From: Chelativorans sp. YIM 93263
GTDB taxonomy: Bacteria > Pseudomonadota > Alphaproteobacteria > Rhizobiales > Rhizobiaceae
Assembly: GCF_028767125.1 (NCBI RefSeq)
Contig: NZ_JAKCWP010000003.1
Span: forward strand, 493,725 to 557,724
DNA: 64,000 bases
Direction of reading: 5' to 3'
The notes beneath the pieces were generated by a model that did not search any database, was not told where the DNA came from, and was given only the letters and a program-made list of their open reading frames with translations. A program made the position numbers and the translations under genes. Shown piece by piece: positions 18,592 through 27,577 of the stretch (the first letter of the stretch is position 1; each line of letters starts with the position of its first letter).

Positions 18592-19663
18592 CTACCCGAC
18601 TTTCACGCCCCAGAACGTCGTGTGGTCGGCGGCGAAATAGCCGTCATCCTCGCGGAAATAGCCCTGTAGCTCCACCGTGTTGCCAGCCGAGAGCGGCACG
18701 AGCGTAGTGAGTGTCAGCGCCGTCGCCAGCGATTGGTGCGCACCGGAGACCTCGCCCAAGGTACCTTTGATCACACTGGAGCCGTTCAGCAGCATCCGTG
18801 CGCGCATGCGAGAAGCCGTCGTGTTGTTCACTTTATAGAGCAGCGATGCGCCAAAGAGGTATGTTCCTGCCACAGGCGCGGTAAATCGGTTCGCGGCGGT
18901 GTCGAAGAAGCCCTGGTCATTGTATTCGGTGACGTTAATCGCAATCGTCGTCCAGGCATCGAGCCCGACGTAATTGTCATGGTCGGTGAATGCCTTGAAA
19001 GCGCGGCAATGCCGGCTCGGAGACGACACCAGTCGCGCGGTCCACGCGGATCGCCTCGTGCCAGGTATTCCCGTCAGGACTCACCTTGAACGAAAGATCG
19101 TCCGACCCGATGAGGCCGAGCTCCGCCCGGCCCGACCAGTTCGATTGCATGAGCAGCGACAGGATGTTGCCAGATGCCTCCTTATTCATCGTGTAGCGCA
19201 AGTGGCCGTCGCCCCCCTCGCCCACATGCTTCGCTGCCCACAGTGTCTTGTTCAGCTTGGCGGAAAAGACATTCTCATTATCGGCCTCCGTCCCCACGCC
19301 AAGCAGGGGGACGTTCTGGAGTTCCGCATTGCTGCTGTTCCAGGCGCTGCCATCCCATACGACAAAGCGACCTTCATCGGCCACCCATGCCTGCCAGCCG
19401 GGCCGTGGCTGAAAATAACTCCACGCCCCATCCTGAAAAGCGGCGACCTGCCCGTCCCGCCTGTCCCAGGCGCCGCTCGCGCCAGCCGGCACGATGTAGC
19501 GATCGCCCTCAGCCGGCTCTGCGGGCGCATCGGTGAAATCACGATCAATGACGGAAAGCTGCACGATGCTGTCGAGCATCGACAGGCTTTCATTTAGCGT
19601 GACGTGCTTCTGTGCCTGTGAGGGCAGGATGAAGGGAAGTTTCAAATTCGCGGTCTCGTCCAT
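18592..19663 (-). pseudogene. DUF2793-type phage/GTA tail protein with C1q-like C-terminus, frameshifted
   Basis: Two overlapping frames make one gene. The first starts at 19663 behind a perfect AGGAGGT site and gives MDETANLKLPFILPSQAQKH (DUF2793-type N-terminus) and about 220 residues. The second, from about 18990, gives AFKAFTDHDNYVGLDAWTTI and FTAPVAGTYLFGASLLYKV, a C1q/jelly-roll-like domain, to the stop at 18592. The frames differ by +1 nucleotide inside CGCTTTCAAGGC. DUF2793 proteins occur in prophages and gene-transfer-agent tail regions, where a C1q-like tip would bind a surface ligand. No other phage gene is adjacent, so it may be a lone cargo gene or a remnant. Confidence 0.75.
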
Positions 19664-19818
19664 GCGATACCTCCTGTGCTTGGCACAAGAGTAAGACCGT
19701 TCTCGAGGGCGGGGATAAAATCGCTGCGGACAGCAGTATTCATATCGAGGTGCGCTGATCGCGTTCCCGCGCGATGAAAGAGGCCCCGCGGAGCCACATT
19801 GCAACCGGACATCCAGTT

Positions 19819-19893
19819 TGGCTGGGGCGGCAGGATTCGAACCTGCGAGTCACGGTACCAAAAACCGATGCCTTACCGCTTGGCTACGCCCCA
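19819..19893 (-). tRNA. tRNA-Gln (anticodon UUG)
   Basis: The minus strand folds into a cloverleaf with acceptor stem TGGGGCG / CGCCCCA, the U1-A72 pair usual for tRNA-Gln, D-arm GCCAAGCGGTAAGGC, anticodon loop TTTTGGT (anticodon TTG), T-arm GCAGG-TTCGAAT-CCTGC, discriminator G and an encoded CCA (19819-19821). A plausible promoter lies 40-70 bp upstream. Confidence 0.95.
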
Positions 19894-20434
19894 ATTTTTC
19901 CGGGACTTAGGGGGGAATCCCTGGATGCAGCCCATATAAAGGCTTGGGCGCGCCGACGCAACGCCGAATGCGTCGTATATGCACACTCACAACACAGCGG
20001 CCACTATGCCGCCCCGCACCCCCGACTGGCCTCACGACCAGGTGCTTGCGCAGTGGCGTTAGGTCGCTTGCTCGTGAAAATCAGCTCCATTATGGCGAAT
20101 CTTGCGCGGCTAACGTCTAATCTTGTAGAACTGCCGAAAAACTTGTGACGTAAAGTGCCGTGGTCAGATTCTGCGATAGCTTGTGCAGCTTCCTGCTTTC
20201 CTATATTCCCGCTGACAAATGATATCTGCTCATCAGGCGGTGCGGACGGATTGCTTTTGGTGCGTGATATGAGCGAGAGCCTCTCAAGTCAGGAACTGGT
20301 CCGTGGGAAGGGGGATCCCGAGGATCAGCCACGACGAAATCGGAGTTTTCCGCATCCCCGGCGCGCTGCGCGATCGAAACACAATCCCTCCACATGACTC
20401 AGTATAATGCTGCCGGTATTTGGAATTGAGGACT
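19894..20434. other. 541-bp gene-free stretch
   Basis: Between tRNA-Gln and the CapD-type gene I see the tRNA promoter (19933-19961) and a TATAAT box at 20403-20408, about 27 bp before the downstream gene and without a clear -35. Short open frames here (for example 20155-20397) have no family-like sequence and poor ribosome sites. Nothing else was recognised. Confidence 0.5.
19933..19961 (-). promoter_or_regulatory. tRNA-Gln promoter
   Basis: On the minus strand TTGCGT (19961-19956) and TATATG (19938-19933) are 17 bp apart, a good alphaproteobacterial -35/-10 pair. Transcription would start about 33 bp before the mature tRNA 5' end. Motif evidence only. Confidence 0.55.
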
Positions 20435-22435
20435 ATGATTGAAAAGCTTCTATCAAGACTCTTTCAATTGAAGCGCCGGCAGAAGTTGGCAATCCAGATC
20501 ATTGCCGATTCGTTTATCGTCGTAGTGACTTTCGCAGCCGCGATGGCGCTGCGCCTCGAGCATTTCGATTTCGCTTCAAAGCCTGAGGTATGGCTGGCGA
20601 TCGCACTGTCGTTGCCGGTCGCCATCATCGCCTTTATGCAGCTCGGCTTCTACCGATCCGTCATCCGCTATATTTCGAGACGGGCGCTTCGCGTAATCCT
20701 GCTCGGGATATTTGCCTCATCGGTTGCGCTCTTCGCATTCTCTCAACTGCTCGACCTGCCGATCCCCCGGTCTGTTCCGGCAATTTACGCGGTGTTGGCC
20801 ACAATTTCGGTCGGTGGAGCGCGTTTCCTTCTGCAATTGTTGTTTCTGCACCAGCAAGACCAGCAGAAGACACGCGTTATCGTCTACGGAGCGGGAGAGT
20901 CCGGACGCCAATTGCTGAATGCTCTCCAACACGGGCGAGAGTACGCGCCGGTTGCGCTCGTAGACGACTCCGTCGCTCTGCAAGGCACCGACATCGGCGG
21001 CTATCGTGTCCACTCGCCCAATTCGCTTGAGCAACTCGTCAGCAATCGCAAGGCTCAGATGATCCTTCTTGCCGTCCCAAGCGCCTCACGGACGGCACGC
21101 AAAGCCATACTCGAGCGGCTCGAGCCATTGCCTGTGCACATTCAGACCATTCCGGGTATTGCCGATCTCGTCTCCGGAGATGCGCAGATCAACGAGTTCC
21201 GGGAAGTCCCGATCGAAGACCTCCTCGGGCGTGATCCGGTTCCTCCTCGTGTCGAACTCATGGATGCCAATATTCGTGAAAAAGCCGTCCTGGTCACGGG
21301 CGCCGGGGGATCCATCGGTAGCGAATTGTGCCGCCAGATTATCCAATATCGACCGGCAAAGGTGGTTCTCTTCGACGTCTCCGAGATAGCGCTTTATTCA
21401 ATAGACATGGAGCTGAAAGCGCTCGCGGCCGAACTGAACGTTGAAATCATACCGGTGCTTGGTTCGATTCAGGATTTCAGCCGCGTCGAGAATACACTCA
21501 CGTTCTTCAATATCGATACCGTTTATCACGCCGCGGCCTACAAGCACGTTCCTCTCGTTGAGGAGAACGTGATTGAAGGTCTACGCAACAACATCTTTGG
21601 TACATTGAATGTTGCCAGGGCGGCTGCATCCTGCGGGATCGAAAATTTCATTCTGATTTCGACCGATAAAGCGGTGAGACCCACAAATATCATGGGCGCT
21701 TCCAAACGCATGGCCGAATTGATCTGCCAGGCGCTGGCGGAGCGAACGCAAACCCGCTTCTCCATGGTCCGATTCGGGAATGTCCTCGGCTCTTCGGGGT
21801 CTGTTATTCCGCGTTTTCGCCAACAGATCGAAGCCGGCGGCCCCATCACCGTGACCCACCCGGAGATCACGCGCTACTTCATGACCATTCATGAGGCTGC
21901 ACAGCTCGTCATTCAGGCGGGGGCGATGGCAAAAGGTGGAGATGTTTTCGTATTGGACATGGGCGAACCCGTCCGGATCGTAGATCTGGCAAAGCGGATG
22001 GTTAAGCTTTCCGGCCTTACGCCCTATTTTCCGAATTCCGCCGATAAGGATGCAGGGGGCGATATTCCAATCGTGTTCACCGGCCTGCGACACGGGGAGA
22101 AACTCTACGAAGAGCTTCTCATCGACAACACAACAACAAGAACCGACCATCCTCGTATCTTGACCGCTAAAGAAAGATCCATGTCCTGGCCGGACTTGCA
22201 AAGGCTGCTCGATCAGCTGTCCGCCCGTTTTGCCGATAACGATATCAACTCTATACGGGCGATCCTTAGAAGCGCGCCAACCGGCTACGCTCCTTCGAGT
22301 GATATCGCGGATGTTCTGTGGAGCAAGGACCTCCTGAAGCCCGCTCAAGATCAGGATATCACTGTTGAAAGCGTCTCTCTGAAAGGCGGGATCAGCTCTG
22401 TTCCCCTGGCAGCGCCTTTACAAGCGAAAAATTAG
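20435..22435 (+). CDS. CapD/WbpM/FlaA1-type nucleoside-diphosphate-sugar 4,6-dehydratase, membrane-anchored
   Basis: About 666 residues. Four hydrophobic segments in residues 15-120 anchor it in the inner membrane, followed by a Rossmann-like CoA-binding domain (VIVYGAGESGRQLL) and a C-terminal SDR domain with GAGGSIGSEL near residue 288, STDKAVRP and MGASKRMAE. The Met in place of Tyr in YxxxK is the hallmark of the WbpM/FlaA1 dehydratase group. It probably converts UDP-GlcNAc (or UDP-hexose) to the 4-keto-6-deoxy form for LPS or capsule sugars, suiting the DegT aminotransferase upstream. The ATG at 20435 has a close GAGGA; a TTG at 20420 is the alternative. Confidence 0.88.
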   Translation: MIEKLLSRLFQLKRRQKLAIQIIADSFIVVVTFAAAMALRLEHFDFASKPEVWLAIALSLPVAIIAFMQLGFYRSVIRYISRRALRVILLGIFASSVALFAFSQLLDLPIPRSVPAIYAVLATISVGGARFLLQLLFLHQQDQQKTRVIVYGAGESGRQLLNALQHGREYAPVALVDDSVALQGTDIGGYRVHSPNSLEQLVSNRKAQMILLAVPSASRTARKAILERLEPLPVHIQTIPGIADLVSGDAQINEFREVPIEDLLGRDPVPPRVELMDANIREKAVLVTGAGGSIGSELCRQIIQYRPAKVVLFDVSEIALYSIDMELKALAAELNVEIIPVLGSIQDFSRVENTLTFFNIDTVYHAAAYKHVPLVEENVIEGLRNNIFGTLNVARAAASCGIENFILISTDKAVRPTNIMGASKRMAELICQALAERTQTRFSMVRFGNVLGSSGSVIPRFRQQIEAGGPITVTHPEITRYFMTIHEAAQLVIQAGAMAKGGDVFVLDMGEPVRIVDLAKRMVKLSGLTPYFPNSADKDAGGDIPIVFTGLRHGEKLYEELLIDNTTTRTDHPRILTAKERSMSWPDLQRLLDQLSARFADNDINSIRAILRSAPTGYAPSSDIADVLWSKDLLKPAQDQDITVESVSLKGGISSVPLAAPLQAKN

Positions 22436-22544
22436 AGTTCTCGGGTTGGTTTGGACCGCCCTGCCAACGGCGGTAGGGTCGGGAAGTCGACAAAGGCGGT
22501 GGTGAAAACGCGGTCAAGTCAGAAGTGAAACCACGCAGCCTCTC

Positions 22545-23534
22545 TCAAAGTCGGTTTCGCCGCGCAAGCACTTCTTCCCAACGCAGGGCGTGGCTGACGA
22601 TTTCCTCCAGATTATCGTGCTGCGGCTTCCATCCCAGTTCATTGAAACACCGTTCGGCGCTTGCCACGATGGCCACGGCATCGCCCGGTCGGCGGTCGCT
22701 TTTGCGCACCTGGAAATCCTTGCCCGACACGCGCTTGACCGTGTCAATCACTTCCAGCACGGAATAGCCGCGGCCGTAGCCGCAATTGGCCACCAGGCTG
22801 CCGCCGCCCTCACGCAAGCGCTGGAGCGCCAGATAGTGCGCATTCACGAGGTCCGAAACGTGGATGTAGTCGCGGACGCAGGTGCCGTCGCGCGTGGGGT
22901 AATCCTCGCCGAAAAGTTCCATGTACGACCGCTTTCCCGACGCGGTCTCGCACGCGACCTTGATCAGATGCGTGGCGCCCTTGGTGGATTGGCCGGTGCG
23001 CATTTTCGGATCCGCGCCCGAAACATTGAAATAGCGTAGAGCCGTATAGGCAAAATCATGCGCCGCGGCCGTGTCGCGCAGCATGATTTCGGTCATCAGC
23101 TTCGAGGTACCGTAGGGCGATTCAGGCGTGAGCGGCTCGTCTTCCGTCACCGGGCTTGCCTCCGGGCTGCCATAAACGGCGGCGGTGGAAGAGAAGATGA
23201 AGTTTCGCACGCCGCAACGAACTGAGGACTCGATCAGCGCGCGTGATTTGACGGTGTTGTTGAGATAGTAGCCGAGCGGATCTGCGACCGACTCCGGCAC
23301 GATGATCGAGCCGGCGAAATGAATGATCGCGTCGACCGAGCGCCGCTTGATAACGTCCTCGACCAGCTTCTGGTCCCCGATATCACCGATCACCAGCTCG
23401 GCAGCTTCCGGCACGGCCCAGTCGAAGCCGGTGGAAAGGCGATCGAGCACCACCACTTCCTCTCCATGGTCCAGGAGCTCCCACACCATGTGGCTTCCGA
23501 TATAGCCCGCTCCACCCGTCACCAGGACTGTCAA
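22545..23534 (-). CDS. galE: UDP-glucose 4-epimerase
   Basis: About 329 residues of an extended SDR. The NAD motif VTGGAGYIGSH opens the protein, STAAVYG and YGTSK (the catalytic Ser/Tyr-Lys) lie in the middle, and RYFNVSGADP is typical of GalE. It interconverts UDP-glucose and UDP-galactose for polysaccharide synthesis. Two TTG codons compete for the start. The one at 23534 follows a GGGGAG site at the right distance and is preferred; 23549 would add five residues without a ribosome site. It converges on the CapD-type gene, with 109 bp between. Confidence 0.92.
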   Translation of the reverse strand: MTVLVTGGAGYIGSHMVWELLDHGEEVVVLDRLSTGFDWAVPEAAELVIGDIGDQKLVEDVIKRRSVDAIIHFAGSIIVPESVADPLGYYLNNTVKSRALIESSVRCGVRNFIFSSTAAVYGSPEASPVTEDEPLTPESPYGTSKLMTEIMLRDTAAAHDFAYTALRYFNVSGADPKMRTGQSTKGATHLIKVACETASGKRSYMELFGEDYPTRDGTCVRDYIHVSDLVNAHYLALQRLREGGGSLVANCGYGRGYSVLEVIDTVKRVSGKDFQVRKSDRRPGDAVAIVASAERCFNELGWKPQHDNLEEIVSHALRWEEVLARRNRL

Positions 23535-23552
23535 TTTCCCGCTCCCCAATCA

Positions 23553-23582
23553 AAAACGGCCATGGGCAATATGCCCATGGCC
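23553..23582 (-). terminator. Rho-independent terminator after bioY
   Basis: GGCCATGGGCA (23558-23568) and TGCCCATGGCC (23572-23582) form a perfect 11-bp stem with a three-base loop. Read on the minus strand it is followed by CGTTTTTG. It sits 37 bp after the bioY stop and just before galE, so it should end bioY transcripts and separate the two genes. Confidence 0.8.
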
Positions 23583-23618
23583 TCGATCAAACGTCAGGCA
23601 CAGCTTTTCGCGAGCCGC

Positions 23619-24221
23619 TCAGGACCGGCCAGCCCCGAACCGTCCCAGCAGCGTCCACCCCGCCGGCACCAGGCAGGCAGCAAGGGCAACTTTCATGAGA
23701 TCCGGCAGGATGAAAGGCAGGACGCCGAACGTCCAGGCGTTGCCTGCGCCGAGCAGAACCGCAAGCCAGGCAAAGCCGAGCGCCATCATCACCACTTCGG
23801 CGGCGAGCATCGCGCCGAAGAGCTTCACCACACTGCGGTCCCAGCCACGATCCGCCGCAGAGCCGACAATGGCCGCCATGGCCACAAAGCCGAGCAGATA
23901 GCCGCCCGTCGGGCCCATCATATAAGCCAGACCGACACCCTGCTCCGGCGCGCTCTGGAATACAGGCAGCCCCATAGCGCCTTCCGCAAGATAAAGTAGA
24001 AGCGTAGCGACAGCCAAGCGAGCTCCAAAACCCGCGGCGATGCCGAGCACCGCCAGCGTCTGCAGCGATATGTCGACCGGGCCGAGCACGACTTTCGTCT
24101 TGGCCGAGAGCGTCAGAAGAAGCGTACCGGCAACTGCGAGCAGTCCCTGCGTCAACAGGCGTGACGCGCCGGACTCGGGTAGCGAGAGAGAAACTAGCGA
24201 ACGAGAAGCAGTCGCCTGCAT
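23619..24221 (-). CDS. bioY: Biotin transporter BioY (ECF S component)
   Basis: A 200-residue membrane protein with about six hydrophobic segments and the BioY motifs LGPVDISLQTLAVLGIAAGFG and MMGPTGGYLLGF. BioY binds biotin and works alone or with the BioMN energising module; no bioMN is visible here. The ATG at 24221 follows a good CTGGAGG site. A decamer resembling the BioR box lies about 40 bp upstream, and a strong terminator follows, so the gene appears to be a single transcription unit under biotin control. Confidence 0.92.
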   Translation of the reverse strand: MQATASRSLVSLSLPESGASRLLTQGLLAVAGTLLLTLSAKTKVVLGPVDISLQTLAVLGIAAGFGARLAVATLLLYLAEGAMGLPVFQSAPEQGVGLAYMMGPTGGYLLGFVAMAAIVGSAADRGWDRSVVKLFGAMLAAEVVMMALGFAWLAVLLGAGNAWTFGVLPFILPDLMKVALAACLVPAGWTLLGRFGAGRS

Positions 24222-24235
24222 GAGAGCCTCCAGGG

Positions 24236-24269
24236 AATGGTTCCTTTGAAATGGTTCGTTTCTCTATAT
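24236..24269 (-). promoter_or_regulatory. Candidate BioR-type box and direct repeats before bioY
   Basis: TTCTCTATAT (24260-24269) agrees in 8 of 10 positions with the alphaproteobacterial BioR consensus TTATCTATAA, as I recall it. Two copies of AATGGTTC (24236-24243 and 24250-24257), spaced by 14 bp, lie between it and the gene. The position fits repression of bioY by BioR. No bioR gene is in the window. Confidence 0.35.
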
Positions 24270-24354
24270 TCGCTTCCATGATAAGCGGCAACATGCTCGC
24301 GATCTGCATACACGAAAAGCGGCGCAACATTCGCAAACGGGGATGGGTTGCCTG

Positions 24355-25263
24355 ATGGCTCTGGAGTTCGACACGCGGTTCGAGCCGCGCCATGGCGAGG
24401 CTGTTGAGGTGGTGCCGAACATCCGTCGGATCACGGCGCCCAATCCGAGTCCGTTCACCTTCCATGGCACAAACTCGTATATTGTGGGCGGCAAGGGACC
24501 GCTCGCAGTCATCGATCCGGGACCCGAAGACGAAGCTCATCTAGCCGCCCTGATGCGCGCCTTGGACGGACGGCCGGTCAGCCATATTCTGGTCAGCCAC
24601 ACACATCGGGATCACTCGCCGCTGGCCGCGCGGCTTGCGGAACTAACCGGCGCCCAAACCGCCGCCGAGGGACCGCATAGACCGGCGCGGCCTCTCGAGA
24701 TCGGCGAGATAAACCCACTCGACGCCAGCGCTGATGCGGATTTCCGCCCGGACCTCACGCTTGCCGATGGTGAGTTGGTTGAGGGGGATGGCTGGAAGCT
24801 GCGCGCGCTCCACACGCCTGGCCACACGGCAAATCACTGCGCCTTCGCGTTGGAGGGCACGGGCATCACGTTCTCCGCCGACCACGTGATGGCTTGGTCG
24901 ACCACGATCGTTGCCCCGCCGGATGGAGCCATGACGGACTATATGGCTTCGCTCGACCGGTTGCTTGAGCGTGACGATTACCTTCTTTTGCCCGGACACG
25001 GCGGGCCGGTGGGAAACCCCCGGCAGTTCATGCGAGGGCTGAAGACGCACCGGAAAATGCGCGAACGAGCGATCCTGGAGCGCTTGCGCGCCGGCGAACG
25101 CCGTATTCCAGAAATTGTGAAAAGCATTTACCGGGATACGGATCCGCGCCTTCATGGCGCGGCCGCGCTGTCGGTGCTAGCGCATCTGGAAGACCTCGTC
25201 AGCCGGGGGCGAGCCAAGGCGGACAACACGCCTTCCTTGGAAGCGCGCTTTTCTCCAGCTTGA
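24355..25263 (+). CDS. MBL-fold metallo-hydrolase (LACTB2-like)
   Basis: About 302 residues with the metallo-beta-lactamase motif SHTHRDHSP near residue 83, LHTPGHTANH with a further His ligand, FSADHVM, and LLPGHGGPVGNP near the C-terminus. A winged-helix-like tail follows, as in LACTB2/YcbL-type hydrolases, some of which are nucleases. The substrate is not predictable. ATGs at 24343 and 24355 are both possible; MALEFDTRFEPRHG looks like the family N-terminus. It diverges from bioY, and its promoter region overlaps the bioY control region. Confidence 0.85.
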   Translation: MALEFDTRFEPRHGEAVEVVPNIRRITAPNPSPFTFHGTNSYIVGGKGPLAVIDPGPEDEAHLAALMRALDGRPVSHILVSHTHRDHSPLAARLAELTGAQTAAEGPHRPARPLEIGEINPLDASADADFRPDLTLADGELVEGDGWKLRALHTPGHTANHCAFALEGTGITFSADHVMAWSTTIVAPPDGAMTDYMASLDRLLERDDYLLLPGHGGPVGNPRQFMRGLKTHRKMRERAILERLRAGERRIPEIVKSIYRDTDPRLHGAAALSVLAHLEDLVSRGRAKADNTPSLEARFSPA

Positions 25264-25424
25264 GAGCCCAGCAGAGTATCTGCCGGCCGCAATATGTCTT
25301 GAGAATACATATAACGATGGCCCCGCCTATGCCGAATCGGCCATAGTTCGAGCGCGCATGGAACCTTTGCAGGCTTCGTGCGTTCAACTCCGGCCCAAGG
25401 GGGGCAAGGAAGTGATGGAAGTTA

Positions 25425-25778
25425 ATGGAAAAATCGACGGTACGGTCAGGTGGGCCCGTCCCTACGCTTGAGATTGTCGAACTCGAGCTTGCCTTACAGC
25501 ATCAGGATTTTGTTGAAAAAGGTTTTGAGGGCTCGGTGCGTCAGGCGCTGGAGCGAATCGGCGGAACTCTCCTTTTTCGCACGCGCATGGGCGGCGTGGC
25601 AGGGTGCGATTGGGTCGCGGCTGTTGCGCTGGACGCCGATGGCGAGCGCAAGCTTGCAATTGTCGCGCAGCCGACCGACGGTGGGCCGCTGCGCGTGGAG
25701 GATGCAGAAACCAGCGAGATGCCTGCCGCGCGCCTCGCAAAAGCCTATGCCGACCTGATGGGAAAACTCAACCGATAG
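25425..25778 (+). CDS. Small hypothetical protein
   Basis: A 117-residue protein with no family I recognise. It starts after a GGAAG-type site, has codon use like its neighbours (strong GC third-position bias), and no signal peptide or membrane segment. The middle contains FEGSVRQALERIGGTLLFRT and WVAAVALDADGERKLAIVAQ, which look like a compact alpha/beta domain. It lies alone between the MBL hydrolase and the convergent HAD gene. It is probably real, but its function is unknown. Confidence 0.55.
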   Translation: MEKSTVRSGGPVPTLEIVELELALQHQDFVEKGFEGSVRQALERIGGTLLFRTRMGGVAGCDWVAAVALDADGERKLAIVAQPTDGGPLRVEDAETSEMPAARLAKAYADLMGKLNR

Positions 25779-25802
25779 CGGTGTTACCTAGCGTCGGTAA
25801 CC

Positions 25803-26414
25803 TCAAACGGCCAATCCGTGCCGCCGGAGATCCTCGCGCAGCGTTTCGGCATCGATGAATTGCACCGCTTTCCAGCCCGCAGCCTTGGCCCCGGCCACAT
25901 TTTTCGGGCTGTCATCAATGAAAAGAGTAGCCGCCGGCTCCAGATCAAAGTTCGCGATGTGGTGGTCGTAAATCTCGCGATCCGGTTTTATCATGCGGAT
26001 TTCCCCTGAGACGGTGACGCCACGCGGGCGGCTGAGGAAGGGAAATCGCTCGCGCGCCTCGATAAACGTATCGGCGGCGAAATTGGTGAGCATGGTCACG
26101 TCGTGATCCGAGTCGACCAATTCCTCGAGAATGGCGACGGAATCGTCATAGGCATGCGACACCATCTCGTGCCAATGCTTACGGAAAGCGCGGATATTTT
26201 CTTCATGCGTCGGGTGAAGGGCAATCAGCGCGGTCTCCGCCTCGTCCCAGCCGCGGCCCCGGTCCTGCTCCAGATTCCAATCGTGGGTGCATACATTCTC
26301 AAAGAACCAGCGCCGTTCTGCCGCGTCGGGAATAAGGCGGGAATACGGGATATCCGGATCGTAGTGGATGAGGACCTTGCCGATATCGAACACGATATGC
26401 CGAACTTCGCTCAT
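25803..26414 (-). CDS. HAD-superfamily hydrolase
   Basis: A 203-residue HAD family IA-like hydrolase. Motif I is FDIGKVLIHYDP, in which the first Asp is present but the usual second Asp position (DxD) is Gly, as in many YihX/epoxide-hydrolase-like relatives. Motif II is MLTNFAAD, and motif IV FIDDSPKNVAGAKAAGW with a Lys (MIKPDREIY) for motif III. The substrate is unknown; small sugar phosphates are typical. Its ATG overlaps the mutY stop (ATGA), so the two genes are coupled. Confidence 0.85.
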   Translation of the reverse strand: MSEVRHIVFDIGKVLIHYDPDIPYSRLIPDAAERRWFFENVCTHDWNLEQDRGRGWDEAETALIALHPTHEENIRAFRKHWHEMVSHAYDDSVAILEELVDSDHDVTMLTNFAADTFIEARERFPFLSRPRGVTVSGEIRMIKPDREIYDHHIANFDLEPAATLFIDDSPKNVAGAKAAGWKAVQFIDAETLREDLRRHGLAV

Positions 26415-27529
26415 TTTGCCGCTTTTTCCCTTTTTCGTTTGGTCGCGCCGGGTATAGCCGTTTCGATCGCCTTTTTCATGACGCTCGGCAGGGCTTCCCC
26501 ATGAAGCACGTCGCACGGCGACCACCAACCACCCACCGCTGCCATATCGTTCCCAACCAGCGCTTTGTAAACCGATAGCTGCAGCGCGAAATGCGTGAAG
26601 ACATGCCGGGCCGTGCCGCAGTCCTGCCAGTCGGCGGTGAAGGGAGCTGCCGTTATGTCCTCTCGACCATCTTGGCGCGCGTTCCACGCGGTGGTCGGCA
26701 CCTCACACATTCCGCCCAGCAGACCGGTTTCCGGGCGCCGGCGCAGGAGCACCGCCCCATCCTCCCGCACCGCCACGAAGGCCGCCCCGCGGCGCAAGGG
26801 CTTTTCCGCCTTGGGTGCCTTGAGCGGAAAACGCTCCTGCGCGCCTTGCCGACGGGCGATACAATCGCCGGTTAGAGGACACAGAATGCAGGAGGGCCGG
26901 CGCGGTGTGCAGATCGTCGCGCCGAGGTCCATCATCGCCTGTGCGAAGTCACCCGGGCGCTCGGCAGGCAGGATAGCCTCGACCAGCTTCTTGATTTCCG
27001 GTTTGGCCGCAGGCAGCGGCGTTTCCACTCCGGCGAAGCGGGACATGACGCGTTCAACATTGCCGTCGACGACCGCCGCCGGCCTGCCGAATGCGATGGC
27101 CGCGATCGCCGCTGCCGTATAGTCGCCGATGCCTGGCAGCTTCTTCAGTTCGGCTTCGGTGTTCGGAAATTCACCATCATGCCGGTCAACCAGCATGTCC
27201 GCACATTTCTTCAAGTTCCGCGCGCGGGAGTAGTAGCCGAGCCCGGCCCACGCTCGCATGATCTCGTCGGTTTCGGCGGCGGCAAGCGCCTCGACGTTGG
27301 GCCATTGCGCCAGAAATTTGTCGTAATAGGGCTTTACCGCGGTAACCGTGGTCTGCTGCAGCATAATTTCGGATAGCCACACGCGGTAGGGATCGGGGTG
27401 GAGCCCCTGCCCTGCTTCACTGCGAGAGAGTCGCCAGGGAAGTTGCCGCTGGTGGCGGTCGTACCAGGCGAGAAGCGCGCGCCCGGGCGCCTCGCTTAAC
27501 TCTCTTTCTGCCGTCATTTGCGATGTCAT
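26411..27529 (-). CDS. mutY: A/G-specific adenine DNA glycosylase
   Basis: A 372-residue base-excision repair enzyme that removes A opposite 8-oxoG. The catalytic Glu is in WLSEIMLQQT, the helix-hairpin-helix and catalytic Asp in LPGIGDYTAAAIAAIAFG and VVDGNVERV, and the 4Fe-4S loop is CTPRRPSCILCPLTGDC. A C-terminal NUDIX-like 8-oxoG recognition domain follows from residue 240. Length is normal. It diverges from the dciA-like gene, with the two predicted 5' regions only about 50 bp apart, a classic alphaproteobacterial arrangement. Confidence 0.96.
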   Translation of the reverse strand: MTSQMTAERELSEAPGRALLAWYDRHQRQLPWRLSRSEAGQGLHPDPYRVWLSEIMLQQTTVTAVKPYYDKFLAQWPNVEALAAAETDEIMRAWAGLGYYSRARNLKKCADMLVDRHDGEFPNTEAELKKLPGIGDYTAAAIAAIAFGRPAAVVDGNVERVMSRFAGVETPLPAAKPEIKKLVEAILPAERPGDFAQAMMDLGATICTPRRPSCILCPLTGDCIARRQGAQERFPLKAPKAEKPLRRGAAFVAVREDGAVLLRRRPETGLLGGMCEVPTTAWNARQDGREDITAAPFTADWQDCGTARHVFTHFALQLSVYKALVGNDMAAVGGWWSPCDVLHGEALPSVMKKAIETAIPGATKRKREKAAK

Positions 27530-27577
27530 CGGCGGCGGTTATGCGTTAGGTTGCCCGGTGGAGCAAGGTATCTTCGG

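Noticed and set aside
18592..19893. A tRNA-Gln-integrated genomic island
   Set aside because: No integrase, no direct repeat of the tRNA 3' end was found nearby, and core-type genes lie on both sides; only the single decayed phage-like gene supports it.
19774..20397. Plus-strand open frames across the tRNA-Gln gene and the following spacer
   Set aside because: They cross the antisense of a tRNA or lack ribosome sites and family-like sequence; treated as non-coding.
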